Shown here: piece after piece, positions 34,232 to 42,657 of the stretch
How positions within the stretch are numbered: position 1 is the stretch's first letter
How the letters are laid out: every line of letters starts with the position of its first letter
From: Desulfobacteraceae bacterium UBA2245
GTDB taxonomy: Bacteria > Desulfobacterota > Desulfobacteria > Desulfobacterales > UBA2245
Length of the DNA: 64,000 bases
Assembly (NCBI GenBank): GCA_002347265.1
Contig: DDYB01000019.1
Coordinates: forward strand, 1 to 64,000
Direction of reading: 5' to 3'
The notes under the pieces: model-generated
Told to the model about the DNA's origin: nothing
The model's input: only the letters and a program-made list of their open reading frames with translations
The model's database searches: none
Made by a program: the position numbers and the translations under genes

Positions 34232-35568
34232 AGGAAAATCAGCACGGTTTGTCCGGAAGCCGAAACGCGGCCGGACAGTTTCTGTTGTTTCAAGCCGGAA
34301 AAGCGCAGACCGAATACCGGCCTTTTAATGTGGATTGCACGGAGCCCCTGAAGCCGCTCGAAGTTCCGCCGGAGTCCCAATGCTTTACACAAACAGCCAT
34401 GGACCGTCTTCGAAAGATGGCGCGGTTCAGCGCCATGGCGATCCGCCTGGATACCTTTAATCCGGAATCCTCCGCCGACGTCGATTTTTTCCAGAAGGCC
34501 GCCGATGTCGTGCAATCGGTCTGCGACGCTCAAAAGGGCCTGTACGGCCGAATCGCTCCCGGATGGATCGGATGCTTTTTTCCGCAAAAATCCTCGAAAG
34601 CGTGCGAAAAAATTGCCAAAGCCATTCGAAACGCCGTTTCCGGGCAGAAACAGCATTCCATAACCATCGGAATCGCCCAATTCCCGACGCTGGACTATTC
34701 CGGAATGCAGATACTGGAAAACGCGCGCAAAGCCGTGTTTCACGCCGAATTTTTTGGCCCGGACAGCACTACAAGCTTTGACGCGGTCAGCCTGAATATC
34801 AGCGGAGACAGATATTACCAGGAAGGAAACATTCAGGGCGCCGTCGATGAATTCAAAAAGGCCCTGTCCATGGATCCGGACAATGTCAATGTTCACAATT
34901 CCCTGGGCGTCTGCTATGCGGTTCTGGGAGAGTTGGACAAGGCGCTTGAAGAGTTCCGGACCGCCCTTGACCTGGATGCCGCCGAAATGATGGCCGCATA
35001 CAACTGCGGCCTGGTGCATTTTTTACAGAAATCCTATGAAAAGGCTCTGGAGCTTTTCCTTCAGGCGGAACGCCTCGGCGCCGGCGTGTTCGAGACGGCC
35101 TTTCAACTGGGACGCACCTTTCTGGAACTGAAAAAAATCGGGGAAGCCATTGATTACTTCGAAAAAGCCCTGCGGCGAAACCCCGATTCGGCAGCGGCCT
35201 ATCGGTATCTGGCGGAAGCCTGTATTTTGGAAGGAAGGTTTGAGGACGCCTTGAGCGCCTATCGCACCGCGGCCAGAAAAAACCCCAACGACGCTGAGGC
35301 CCTGTCGGCCCTGGGCGAGCTTTTAAACCGCGAGGACAAGGATCCGGAAATCGCCGCCCTGTTCTGCCGGCAAAGCGTTCACATTTCACCGGAAAACGGT
35401 CTTTACTGGGAGCGTCTGGGCCGGGTGTGCCTGAATCAGAAACACTATGAAGAGGCCCGCAAGGCACTGAGACGCGCCGTCGATCTGGGACGGGACTGTC
35501 TGAATGATCTGGAGAAAATTCCGAACCCCGATCCGGTGGAAACGCCCCAGGACATGTCAAATTCATGA
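34228..35568 (+). CDS. TPR protein with N-terminal degenerate GGDEF-like domain
   Basis: 446 residues from the ATG at 34228 (ATGA overlap with the selA stop; GAGGAGG upstream). Residues about 55-190 resemble a GGDEF domain end: SAMAIRLDTFN, FFQKAADVVQSVC, then SITIGIAQFP...ILENARKAVFHAEFFG like the conserved SIGIA...A..A.Y.AK..G. The catalytic GG(D/E)EF loop is replaced by LYGRIAPGWIGCFFP, so no cyclase activity is expected. Residues about 195-430 hold about six TPRs (GDRYYQEGNIQGAVDEFKKA, YEKALELFLQAERL and so on). No signal peptide is seen. It is likely a cytoplasmic scaffold or sensor; why it is coupled to selA is unknown. Confidence 0.8.
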   Translation: MKENQHGLSGSRNAAGQFLLFQAGKAQTEYRPFNVDCTEPLKPLEVPPESQCFTQTAMDRLRKMARFSAMAIRLDTFNPESSADVDFFQKAADVVQSVCDAQKGLYGRIAPGWIGCFFPQKSSKACEKIAKAIRNAVSGQKQHSITIGIAQFPTLDYSGMQILENARKAVFHAEFFGPDSTTSFDAVSLNISGDRYYQEGNIQGAVDEFKKALSMDPDNVNVHNSLGVCYAVLGELDKALEEFRTALDLDAAEMMAAYNCGLVHFLQKSYEKALELFLQAERLGAGVFETAFQLGRTFLELKKIGEAIDYFEKALRRNPDSAAAYRYLAEACILEGRFEDALSAYRTAARKNPNDAEALSALGELLNREDKDPEIAALFCRQSVHISPENGLYWERLGRVCLNQKHYEEARKALRRAVDLGRDCLNDLEKIPNPDPVETPQDMSNS

Positions 35569-35710
35569 GCATGCAACGGATTCATCGCCGCCGCTCGACA
35601 GAACGCATCGAGGCCTTCGCGCCGCAGTGCATTTTAGGGTTTTCTTCCGGCCCGATTCAGTGTAGTTAGTCTTCATTCTTTCAGGAAAAGAGGCGTCAAA
35701 GGAGTGGAAA

Positions 35711-35935
35711 ATGCCGATTTATGAATACCGATGCAGCGCGTGCGGGAGGGAGTTTGAATGCCTGGTCACCGGCAGTTACGAACCGGAGTGCCCCCACTGC
35801 CAAAGCAGAGACCTGACCCGGGCGATGTCTGCATGCAGATTTGTCAGCAAGGGCAAGGGCGGTCAAACCGTTAAATCGACTGCATCCGCGTGCGGGGGGT
35901 GCAGCGCGTCAACTTGTGCGGGTTGTAATCACTGA
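35711..35935 (+). CDS. FmdB-type zinc-ribbon regulatory protein
   Basis: 74 residues. N-terminal MPIYEYRCSACGREFECLV and ECPHCQSRDLTR form the CxxC...CxxC zinc ribbon of the FmdB/CxxC_CxxC_SSSS family. A Ser/Gly/Cys-rich tail ends in ACGGCSASTCAGCNH. The function of the family is poorly known. AAAGGAG lies before the ATG. The stop overlaps the hemC start by one base (TGATG), so it heads the hem operon. Confidence 0.9.
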   Translation: MPIYEYRCSACGREFECLVTGSYEPECPHCQSRDLTRAMSACRFVSKGKGGQTVKSTASACGGCSASTCAGCNH

Positions 35936-36876
35936 TGGAAATACATATCAAAATCGGAACCCGGGGAAGCCAGCTGGCCCTGTGGCAGGCCAACTGGGTA
36001 AAATCCAGACTGGAAGCAATCTATCCCGGCCTGAGCGCCGAACTGGTGATCATCAAAACCAAGGGGGACAAGATCCTGGATGTTCCGCTGGCAAAAGTCG
36101 GCGGAAAGGGGCTGTTCGTCAAGGAAATCGAGCAGGCCATTCTGGAAGAACGCGTCGACCTGGCCGTTCACAGCATGAAGGACATGCCGGCCGAAATCCC
36201 TGATGGACTTTGCATCGGCGCGGTTCCGGAGCGCGAAACACCCTGCGATGCGCTGGTCTCCGGAGAAGGTCTGACCTTGAGCGAGCTGCCCCTGGGGGCA
36301 TGCATCGGAACGAGCAGCTTAAGACGCGCGGCCCAGCTCAAGCATATCCGTCCGGATGTCTCGATCGTCGCCTTGCGTGGAAATCTTGACACCCGCCTGA
36401 AAAAACTGGAAACCGACGGACTGGATGCCGTCATTCTGGCCGCAGCCGGGGTGAAACGCCTGAATTTTGAAAACCGGATCACCGAATATCTGGATGAAAG
36501 CATCATGCTGCCCGCGGTCGGCCAGGGGGCCCTGTGCATTGAAATGCGGGAAAACGATGCCCGAATAGCGCCGCTGGTCCATTCCCTGAATCATCCTGAA
36601 ACGCGCCAGGTGGTTCTTGGAGAGCGGGCGTTTCTGCGACGTCTGGAAGGCGGCTGCCAGGTTCCCATTGCCGCGCATGGAAGAATCGAAAACGGGATCC
36701 TCTCGCTGCACGGCCTGGTCGCTGACCTGGACGGCGCGAAGGTAATCCGGGCCTGGGTGTCCGGACCTGCCGAATCATCGGAAAGTCTTGGCACCGAACT
36801 TGCGGAAAAGTTACTGTCCATGGGAGCTCAACCCCTGTTGGAAAATCTGAAAGCAATGAACCATGACAACGAGTAA
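35935..36876 (+). CDS. hemC: Porphobilinogen deaminase (hydroxymethylbilane synthase)
   Basis: Joins four porphobilinogens into hydroxymethylbilane on the way to heme, siroheme and cobalamin. 313 residues with KIGTRGSQLALWQANWV, IIKTKGDKILD, VHSMKDMPAE, GTSSLRRAAQL and the dipyrromethane-cofactor Cys in LEGGCQVPIAAH (C241). The start overlaps the fmdB-like stop and the last 14 bases overlap the next gene. Confidence 0.97.
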   Translation: MEIHIKIGTRGSQLALWQANWVKSRLEAIYPGLSAELVIIKTKGDKILDVPLAKVGGKGLFVKEIEQAILEERVDLAVHSMKDMPAEIPDGLCIGAVPERETPCDALVSGEGLTLSELPLGACIGTSSLRRAAQLKHIRPDVSIVALRGNLDTRLKKLETDGLDAVILAAAGVKRLNFENRITEYLDESIMLPAVGQGALCIEMRENDARIAPLVHSLNHPETRQVVLGERAFLRRLEGGCQVPIAAHGRIENGILSLHGLVADLDGAKVIRAWVSGPAESSESLGTELAEKLLSMGAQPLLENLKAMNHDNE

Positions 36877-38404
36877 AGGCAAGGTTTATCTGGTCGGCGC
36901 CGGTCCCGGCGATCCGGGGCTTATTACGGTCAAGGGCCGGGAATGCATCGCGCTGGCCGACGTGGTCATCTATGATTATCTGGCATCGCCCAGCCTGCTG
37001 AAATATGCCCGAAGGGACGCGGAACTCATCTATGTGGGGAAAAAGGGCGGCGATCATACCCTGCCCCAGGACGGGATCAACGCCCTGATCGTTGAAAAGG
37101 CCGGAACAGGCCGCATCGTCACCCGCCTGAAAGGCGGAGATCCTTTCATATTCGGGCGCGGCGGAGAGGAAGCCGAGGCGCTGATTCAGGCGGGCATCGG
37201 TTTTGAGGTGGTTCCGGGCGTCACTTCGGCCATCGCGGCACCGGCCTATGCCGGCATTCCCCTGACCCACCGGGATTTCACCTCCACCCTGGCGTTTATC
37301 ACCGGCCACGAGAATCCCGCCAAGGAAAGATCCAGCATCAACTGGGCATCCCTGGCCAGGGGCATCGGCACGCTGGTATTTCTGATGGGCGTCAAAAACC
37401 TTCCCAACATCGCCGGCCGGCTGCAGGAAAACGGAATGCCGCCGGACACTCCCGTGGCCCTGGTCCGGTGGGGCACCACGCTGCAGCAGCAGACCGTGAC
37501 CGGCACCCTGGCCGACATCGTGGAACGCGTCAGGGAAGCGGGCCTCAAGGCCCCGGCCATCACCGTGGTCGGCGAGGTGGTCAACCTGCGCCGGACCATG
37601 CAGTGGTTTGAAACCCGGCCGCTGTTCGGCAGAACCATCATCGTCACGCGGGCCCGGGAGCAGGCCAGCGATCTGGTCAAATCCCTTTCGGATCTGGGCG
37701 CCGAATGCCTGGAATGCCCCACCATCGAGATCGCTCCTCCGGAAAACCGGGGATTGCTGGATGCGGCCCTCGAAAATCTGGCCGCCTATGCCTGGGTAGT
37801 TTTCACCAGCGTCAATGGCGTCAATTTCTTCTTTCAGCGGCTGTTTGAATCCGGCCGCGACGTCCGGTGCCTGGGCGCCGTAAAAACGGCCTGCATCGGC
37901 CCGGCGACCGCCCGGCGTCTTCTGGACTTCGGCCTGAACAGCGACATCGTTCCGGAAACCTACCGGGCGGAGTCGGTGATCGAGGCCTTTGCCAGCCAGC
38001 CGGTTTCCGGAAAACGCATTCTGCTTCCCAGAGCGGCGGAGGCGCGTCCCGTGCTTCCCGTGGAGCTCGAAAAGATGGGCGCCCGGGTCGATGAAATTCC
38101 CGTATACCAGACCCGTCCGGTTACGGAAAATACGGATATCCTGACGGACCGGCTTTCGGAAGGCGCGGTCGACCTGATCACCTTCACCAGTTCCTCGACC
38201 GTCAGAAATTTTCACGCCATGCTGCCCGAAGACCGGCGGCAGGAACTCATGAAGGGTGTCGTTGTGGCCTGCATCGGCCCCATCACCGCCGATACGGCCC
38301 GGGAACTTGGATTCGATGTTCATATCATCGCAGAATCCTATACGATTCCGGGATTGTGTCAGGTTATTCTGGAGTATTTTAAAAATAAGGTTTATAAGGT
38401 TTAA
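36863..38404 (+). CDS. Fused uroporphyrinogen-III C-methyltransferase / uroporphyrinogen-III synthase (CobA-HemD)
   Basis: 513 residues. Residues about 5-250 are the SAM-dependent methyltransferase (SUMT/CobA) with VGAGPGDPGLITVKG, YVGKKGGDHTLPQ, RLKGGDPFIFGRGGEE and PGVTSAIAAPAYAGIPLTHR. It methylates uroporphyrinogen III to precorrin-2. Residues about 255-513 are HemD, which cyclises hydroxymethylbilane: GRTIIVTRAREQAS, WVVFTSVNGVNFF, TACIGPATARRL, LITFTSSSTVRNF, ACIGPITADTAREL. The fusion is common in anaerobes and channels porphyrin flow to siroheme and corrinoids. It overlaps hemC by 14 bases. Confidence 0.95.
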   Translation: MTTSKGKVYLVGAGPGDPGLITVKGRECIALADVVIYDYLASPSLLKYARRDAELIYVGKKGGDHTLPQDGINALIVEKAGTGRIVTRLKGGDPFIFGRGGEEAEALIQAGIGFEVVPGVTSAIAAPAYAGIPLTHRDFTSTLAFITGHENPAKERSSINWASLARGIGTLVFLMGVKNLPNIAGRLQENGMPPDTPVALVRWGTTLQQQTVTGTLADIVERVREAGLKAPAITVVGEVVNLRRTMQWFETRPLFGRTIIVTRAREQASDLVKSLSDLGAECLECPTIEIAPPENRGLLDAALENLAAYAWVVFTSVNGVNFFFQRLFESGRDVRCLGAVKTACIGPATARRLLDFGLNSDIVPETYRAESVIEAFASQPVSGKRILLPRAAEARPVLPVELEKMGARVDEIPVYQTRPVTENTDILTDRLSEGAVDLITFTSSSTVRNFHAMLPEDRRQELMKGVVVACIGPITADTARELGFDVHIIAESYTIPGLCQVILEYFKNKVYKV

Positions 38405-38474
38405 AATATAATAACAGGTTCCCACCGCGTACTGATATGCCTCCTGCCGAAGGGAATCGAACACACAAGGTTTT

Positions 38475-39344
38475 ATGGACAATTCTTTTCGCATTGAATT
38501 TGAAACACCCGATCTGCCCGAGCTGACCCGGAACAACACGGTGGTGGATCTGCATTTTCACTCCCGGCATTCCGACGGAGCCAACACCATACAGGAAATA
38601 GCGGATCAGGCGCACGCGCTTGGCATCGGCGTGGCAATGACCGACCACAACGATATTCAGGGCGCCGTTGAGATGGACGCATACCCGGACGTTCTCAGCA
38701 TTCCGGGCATCGAGGTCACGGCCCGGGAAGGGTCCCATCTGCTGATCTACTTTTACCGGCTCGCGGATCTTGAAAAATTTTATTTTCGGGACATCGCCCC
38801 GTACATGGGGTCCGACCTGATGAGCTCGATCGATCTGGAGATGGAAGAAATCATCCGCAGGGCCAGACATTTTGAGACCGTCATCATCTTTCCCCACCCT
38901 TATTCCGCGGCCTATACCGGCGTATGCAACCTGCAGTTCTCCATGGAGCGGCGCAGCGAGCTGTTTGCCATGGTCGACGGGGTGGAAGCGATCAATTCGG
39001 AAAATCTTAAAAAATGGAACCTGCAGTGCGCCGTTCTGGGCTTGAACCTGTCCAAGGCGATCACCGGCGGCAGCGACGGTCACACCCTGTATCAGCTCGG
39101 CAGGGTCGTCAACTTTGCTCCGTGCGCCCCGAGCCGACGGGCCTTTCTGGATGCGGTGAAAAACGGAGAAACACGGGTGATCGGCAAAGAGGTCAATCTC
39201 CTTCGCAAGGTGAGATCCAACGGCATGAAGCTGAAAACCAGCATAAAAAACTGTCCGGACCTGATGGGAAAAAACCTAAGATACGGCTGCATCCTGATCC
39301 ATACCGCGATCAACGGAACGATCCGGGCGTTTCAGAACCATTAA
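38475..39344 (+). CDS. PHP-domain metal-dependent phosphoesterase
   Basis: 289 residues. PHP motifs: VVDLHFHSRHSDGANT (His-x-His), AMTDHNDIQGA, IPGIEVTAREG, IFPHPY and TGGSDGHTLYQLG, which together form the trinuclear metal site. Such proteins hydrolyse phosphate esters (nucleoside bisphosphates, histidinol phosphate and others); the substrate here is not known. AAGG precedes the ATG. It follows the hem genes by 70 bases and may be cotranscribed. Its last 69 bases overlap the 3' end of the convergent KamA-family gene. Confidence 0.85.
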   Translation: MDNSFRIEFETPDLPELTRNNTVVDLHFHSRHSDGANTIQEIADQAHALGIGVAMTDHNDIQGAVEMDAYPDVLSIPGIEVTAREGSHLLIYFYRLADLEKFYFRDIAPYMGSDLMSSIDLEMEEIIRRARHFETVIIFPHPYSAAYTGVCNLQFSMERRSELFAMVDGVEAINSENLKKWNLQCAVLGLNLSKAITGGSDGHTLYQLGRVVNFAPCAPSRRAFLDAVKNGETRVIGKEVNLLRKVRSNGMKLKTSIKNCPDLMGKNLRYGCILIHTAINGTIRAFQNH

Positions 39345-40700
39345 TCCCGGCAGGTTTCGCAACGGCAACGAGGTCCGGAACCGTTTGTCCGGCAGAATCT
39401 CAAAAAAGAACTTTTCCTGTCCAAACGCGGGCCTGAGTTCATCGAGCCATTCGGCCTTCTCGTCGTAGGCGGCAAAAAAGATCCGGTTGACCCACCTCGA
39501 ATCCCGGCCCTGAACAAGTTTCAGCGCCAGCACCTTCTTTCCCTGAATACGGGCCACGTCGACCAGCACCTTCCCGGGCGTGGCGGACATGGAAGGCCCG
39601 CGCACCGTGCGGCACAGACCGGACACCCTGCGAAAGGCCTCTGTATAAATCTCGTGAGCTCTGACCAGGGGAACGCCGAAATAGTTTTTCGGACCGGTGT
39701 CCCGTTCGACGAACATGTAATAAGGAACCGCGCCAAGCCTGACCTCAGTCTCCCACATGCGGGCCCAGATCTTGGAATCGTCGTTGACGTGCCGGATCAG
39801 CGGCGCCTGACATCGGATCACCGCGCCGGCGCTGCGGAGTCTTTGCAGCGCCACCCCGACCGCCGGCGTTTCGAGTTCCCGGAAATGCGAAAAATGCGCC
39901 ATGACGGCCAGGTGAAAACCGCTCCGCACGATCTTTTCTAAAATCCGCATCAGGTCATCGGCATCCCTGTCGGTCACAAACCGGTAGGGCCAGTAAGCAA
40001 GCGACTTGGTACCGAACCGGATGGTTTTAAGCCCTCCTGGCCGGGCCTTGAGCAGCGGATTTACATAACCTTCCAGCAGGCGGGCACTCATCGTCAAAGG
40101 ATCTCCGCCGGTAAACAGCACATCGGTGACCTCCGGATGCGCTTCGAGATAGTTCACCAGAGGCTCGATCTCACTGGATGCGAACCGGAGCGAATCAACG
40201 CCGACAAACTGAGCCCACCGGAAACAATAGGTGCAATAAGCGTGGCAGGTCTGCCCCTGACTGGGGAAAAAGAGTACGGTTTCATCGTATTTGTGCTGCA
40301 TGCCGGTGAGCCTTTTCCCATGAAGCGAGGGAACATTTAATTTCATCTGGCCCGCCGGATGGGGATTCAATCCGGCCTGAATTTCCCTCGCCGCGTTCAA
40401 CACCGCCGCTTTGGGGGCTTTTTTTCTCAGAAGGTTTTTCATTCGGGCCAGATTCCCGGGTTCGAGCATGCCCGGCTGAGGAAAGGTCATCTGATAAATC
40501 GGGTCCTCCGGAATCCGGTTCCAGTCGATCAGTTCCTCAATCACATAATTGTTCACGCGAAACGGAAAAACCGCGGCAGCCGCCTTAATATTCAGCATCT
40601 CATCTTCAGACAACCTTTTCAGCGGCTCGATTCGATGCAGATTGCGTTGCGAATACGGGGTAAATTTTTTCGGGTCAATCTTTATTTTACAATGGGTCAT
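39276..40700 (-). CDS. KamA-family radical SAM protein (lysine 2,3-aminomutase-like)
   Basis: 474 residues from the ATG at 40700 (GGGAGGAAGG upstream). The radical SAM [4Fe-4S] motif TCHAYCTYCFRW (CxxxCxxC, around residue 151-158) sits in LFFPSQGQTCHAYC, followed by DVLFTGGDPL. KamA proteins use SAM and PLP to move an amino group. Here the N-terminal 130 residues and C-terminal about 70 residues differ from classic KamA, and I cannot confirm the PLP lysine or lysine-binding Asp residues, so the substrate is open. It converges with and overlaps the PHP gene (69 bases) and diverges from moaA. Confidence 0.8.
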   Translation of the reverse strand: MTHCKIKIDPKKFTPYSQRNLHRIEPLKRLSEDEMLNIKAAAAVFPFRVNNYVIEELIDWNRIPEDPIYQMTFPQPGMLEPGNLARMKNLLRKKAPKAAVLNAAREIQAGLNPHPAGQMKLNVPSLHGKRLTGMQHKYDETVLFFPSQGQTCHAYCTYCFRWAQFVGVDSLRFASSEIEPLVNYLEAHPEVTDVLFTGGDPLTMSARLLEGYVNPLLKARPGGLKTIRFGTKSLAYWPYRFVTDRDADDLMRILEKIVRSGFHLAVMAHFSHFRELETPAVGVALQRLRSAGAVIRCQAPLIRHVNDDSKIWARMWETEVRLGAVPYYMFVERDTGPKNYFGVPLVRAHEIYTEAFRRVSGLCRTVRGPSMSATPGKVLVDVARIQGKKVLALKLVQGRDSRWVNRIFFAAYDEKAEWLDELRPAFGQEKFFFEILPDKRFRTSLPLRNLPGLMVLKRPDRSVDRGMDQDAAVS

Positions 40701-41053
40701 AACCTTCCTCCCTTTTTCCTGCATGGGCATCCTGAATCAGCAAACACCCGGAAATCAAAAAAATAAAAGTGGAGTCAACACAGCGATGCAAACGGGTGGT
40801 GCGCCTCGGGTGCCGGGGATTTTTCCGAAATCATCATGCTTAGATTGTTATGATTTTACATATATATTATGAGATAGTCAATGATTTAACATTTTAATCA
40901 GCAATATAATCGGCTCGATTTCGGGCCGGTCCGCTTTTCGGTCAAATTTGACATAAAAAAACCGGCATGGCCCTTGACATTTTTTAAAAATGAAGATTGA
41001 ATAACCTGGCTTTGGCAGGTCTGAAAAACAAGTTGGAATACCGAAGAGGGCTC
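40701..41053. other. Divergent intergenic region between the KamA-family gene and moaA
   Basis: 353 bases, AT-rich at 40840-40910, with no supportable gene. It contains the predicted moaA promoter. I did not find a convincing molybdenum-cofactor riboswitch. Confidence 0.4.
40974..41002 (+). promoter_or_regulatory. Predicted sigma-70 promoter of moaA
   Basis: TTGACA (40974-40979), 17-base spacer, TTGAAT (40997-41002), about 50 bases before the moaA ATG. A perfect -35 and a 4/6 -10; prediction only. Confidence 0.5.
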
Positions 41054-42052
41054 ATGCACCTGAACGAAGAACGACTGATCGACGACTTTCAGCGTCCCAT
41101 CACCTACCTGCGCCTGTCCGTCACGGATCGCTGCAACCTGCGGTGCGTTTACTGCCGTCCTGCGCGCAGCATCGCCATGCTGCGGCATTCGGAGGTGCTG
41201 CGCCACGAGGAATTTCTCAGGCTGGTGCGAATCGCCGCGCGCCTGGGCGTCAGCAAGGTCCGCGTCACCGGAGGAGAGCCCCTGGTGCGCAGGGGCGTCA
41301 TCGATTTTCTGTCCGCGCTGACGGAGATTCAGGGGCTTTCCGACATTTCCCTGACCACCAACGGCGTGATGCTCAAAAACCATCTTTCCGAGATCAGAAA
41401 CGCGGGCATTCGACGGCTCAACATCAGCCTGGATACCCTCGATTCCCGGAAATTTCACAATATCACCGGATTTGACCGGTTCGACGAGGTCTGGGAGGCC
41501 ATCCTTCTGGCCCATGAGATGGGATTTTCACCCATCAAGATCAACGTGGTGGCCCTGAAAGGCATCAACGACGCGGAACTGGCCGACCTGGCCGGGCTGT
41601 CCTTCAAATACCCCTTTCATGTCCGGTTCATCGAATACATGCCGGTCGGCTCGTCCATAACGACATTCGCTCAGCATCTTCCGGTCGAAAAAATTATGGA
41701 CCGGGTTCAGGTCCTGGGACGGTTGATCCCCGTGCCCCACAAGGCTTCCGACGGTCCCGCGGACCGCTTCCGGTTTGAAGGGGCCATGGGCCAGATCGGC
41801 ATTATCGGTGCGATCAGCCACCGGTTCTGCCACTGCTGCAACCGGCTTCGCCTGACGGCAAGCGGCCAGCTCCGGCCCTGCCTGTTTTCCAACAACTTTC
41901 TGGATATCCGGGCCGCATTACGCAAGGGGATGCTGGACGAGGATCTGGCGGAAATCTTCAAGGCGGCGGTGCGCATGAAGCCGAGAAATCATCAGGTGGA
42001 AACCGACAGATGGCATCAGGTGGGCGCCATCATGTCGTCGGTCGGCGGATAA
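41054..42052 (+). CDS. moaA: GTP 3',8-cyclase MoaA
   Basis: First step of molybdopterin synthesis: radical SAM rearrangement of GTP to 3',8-cyclo-GTP. 332 residues from the ATG at 41054 (GAGGG upstream). It has N-terminal CNLRCVYC (C27, C31, C34), TGGEPLVRRG, LTTNGVML and LNISLDTLD. The second cluster site is FCHCCNRLRLTASGQLRPCLF, and the double-Gly C-terminus (SSVGG) needed by MoaA is present. It fits molybdenum/tungsten enzymes in the organism. No other moa gene is adjacent. Confidence 0.95.
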   Translation: MHLNEERLIDDFQRPITYLRLSVTDRCNLRCVYCRPARSIAMLRHSEVLRHEEFLRLVRIAARLGVSKVRVTGGEPLVRRGVIDFLSALTEIQGLSDISLTTNGVMLKNHLSEIRNAGIRRLNISLDTLDSRKFHNITGFDRFDEVWEAILLAHEMGFSPIKINVVALKGINDAELADLAGLSFKYPFHVRFIEYMPVGSSITTFAQHLPVEKIMDRVQVLGRLIPVPHKASDGPADRFRFEGAMGQIGIIGAISHRFCHCCNRLRLTASGQLRPCLFSNNFLDIRAALRKGMLDEDLAEIFKAAVRMKPRNHQVETDRWHQVGAIMSSVGG

Positions 42053-42064
42053 GGCCGGAGTTTT

Positions 42065-42628
42065 TCAACCGCCTGTCGCCGCCTCGTAGCCGCATTCCAG
42101 GGCCGGAATCGCCGATGCCGAAACCTTTTCCGGAAACCGCTCCCTGACCGCAGCGCACACCTCCGCCATATTGCAGAAAAAAGAAGGCGCAAATTCGTTC
42201 CAATCGGATTTTCCCAGCACAAACCCCAGCATAACCAGGTTCATGGCCCTGGGCTGACCGATTTTCCGGCACAGCGCGTCGGCATCCACGGCAAACAGGT
42301 TTCGGTCCGGGTAATTTTCGCCGGAAGCCGTTCCGTTGACCGCCATCCACCCGCCGGGTCCGACAAAATGCTGATGAAGGGGAAGGTTCTCAGGCGCCAG
42401 AACGATCATTCCGCAAGCCTGTTCCGGCCGGATCAGGGGACTTGAAAACCGGCCCGCCTTGATGTGGGAAACGACCGTTCCGCCCCGCTGGGCCATGCCG
42501 TGGTCCTCGGAGGTCAGCACCGGAAACCCTTTCAGGATGGCGCTTTCGGCCAGAATACGGGATACCAGAAGCACGCCCTGCCCTCCCAGCCCGCTGACGA
42601 TAATCTGCTGGTCCGTCGATCGATCCAT
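42065..42628 (-). CDS. iorB: Indolepyruvate:ferredoxin oxidoreductase beta subunit
   Basis: Small subunit of the complex that oxidatively decarboxylates aryl pyruvates to aryl-acetyl-CoA with ferredoxin as acceptor. 187 residues of the pyruvate ferredoxin oxidoreductase gamma-like fold: IIVSGLGGQGVLLVSRILAE, EDHGMAQRGGTVVSHIK, NLVMLGFVLG. GGAGGAG lies about 10 bases before the ATG. It follows the alpha gene after 29 bases. The 3' ends of iorB and moaA converge with a 12-base gap. Confidence 0.94.
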   Translation of the reverse strand: MDRSTDQQIIVSGLGGQGVLLVSRILAESAILKGFPVLTSEDHGMAQRGGTVVSHIKAGRFSSPLIRPEQACGMIVLAPENLPLHQHFVGPGGWMAVNGTASGENYPDRNLFAVDADALCRKIGQPRAMNLVMLGFVLGKSDWNEFAPSFFCNMAEVCAAVRERFPEKVSASAIPALECGYEAATGG

Positions 42629-42657
42629 GGTCTATATCTCCTCCGATGCGCCCGGAA

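Noticed and set aside
38420..38470. Possible tRNA-like fragment (GGGAATCGAAC)
   Set aside because: No acceptor stem, D-arm or anticodon arm can be drawn around it.
36503..38539. 678-codon minus-strand open frame opposite hemC and cobA-hemD
   Set aside because: Shadow of two well-recognised enzymes; no known motif in the antisense product.
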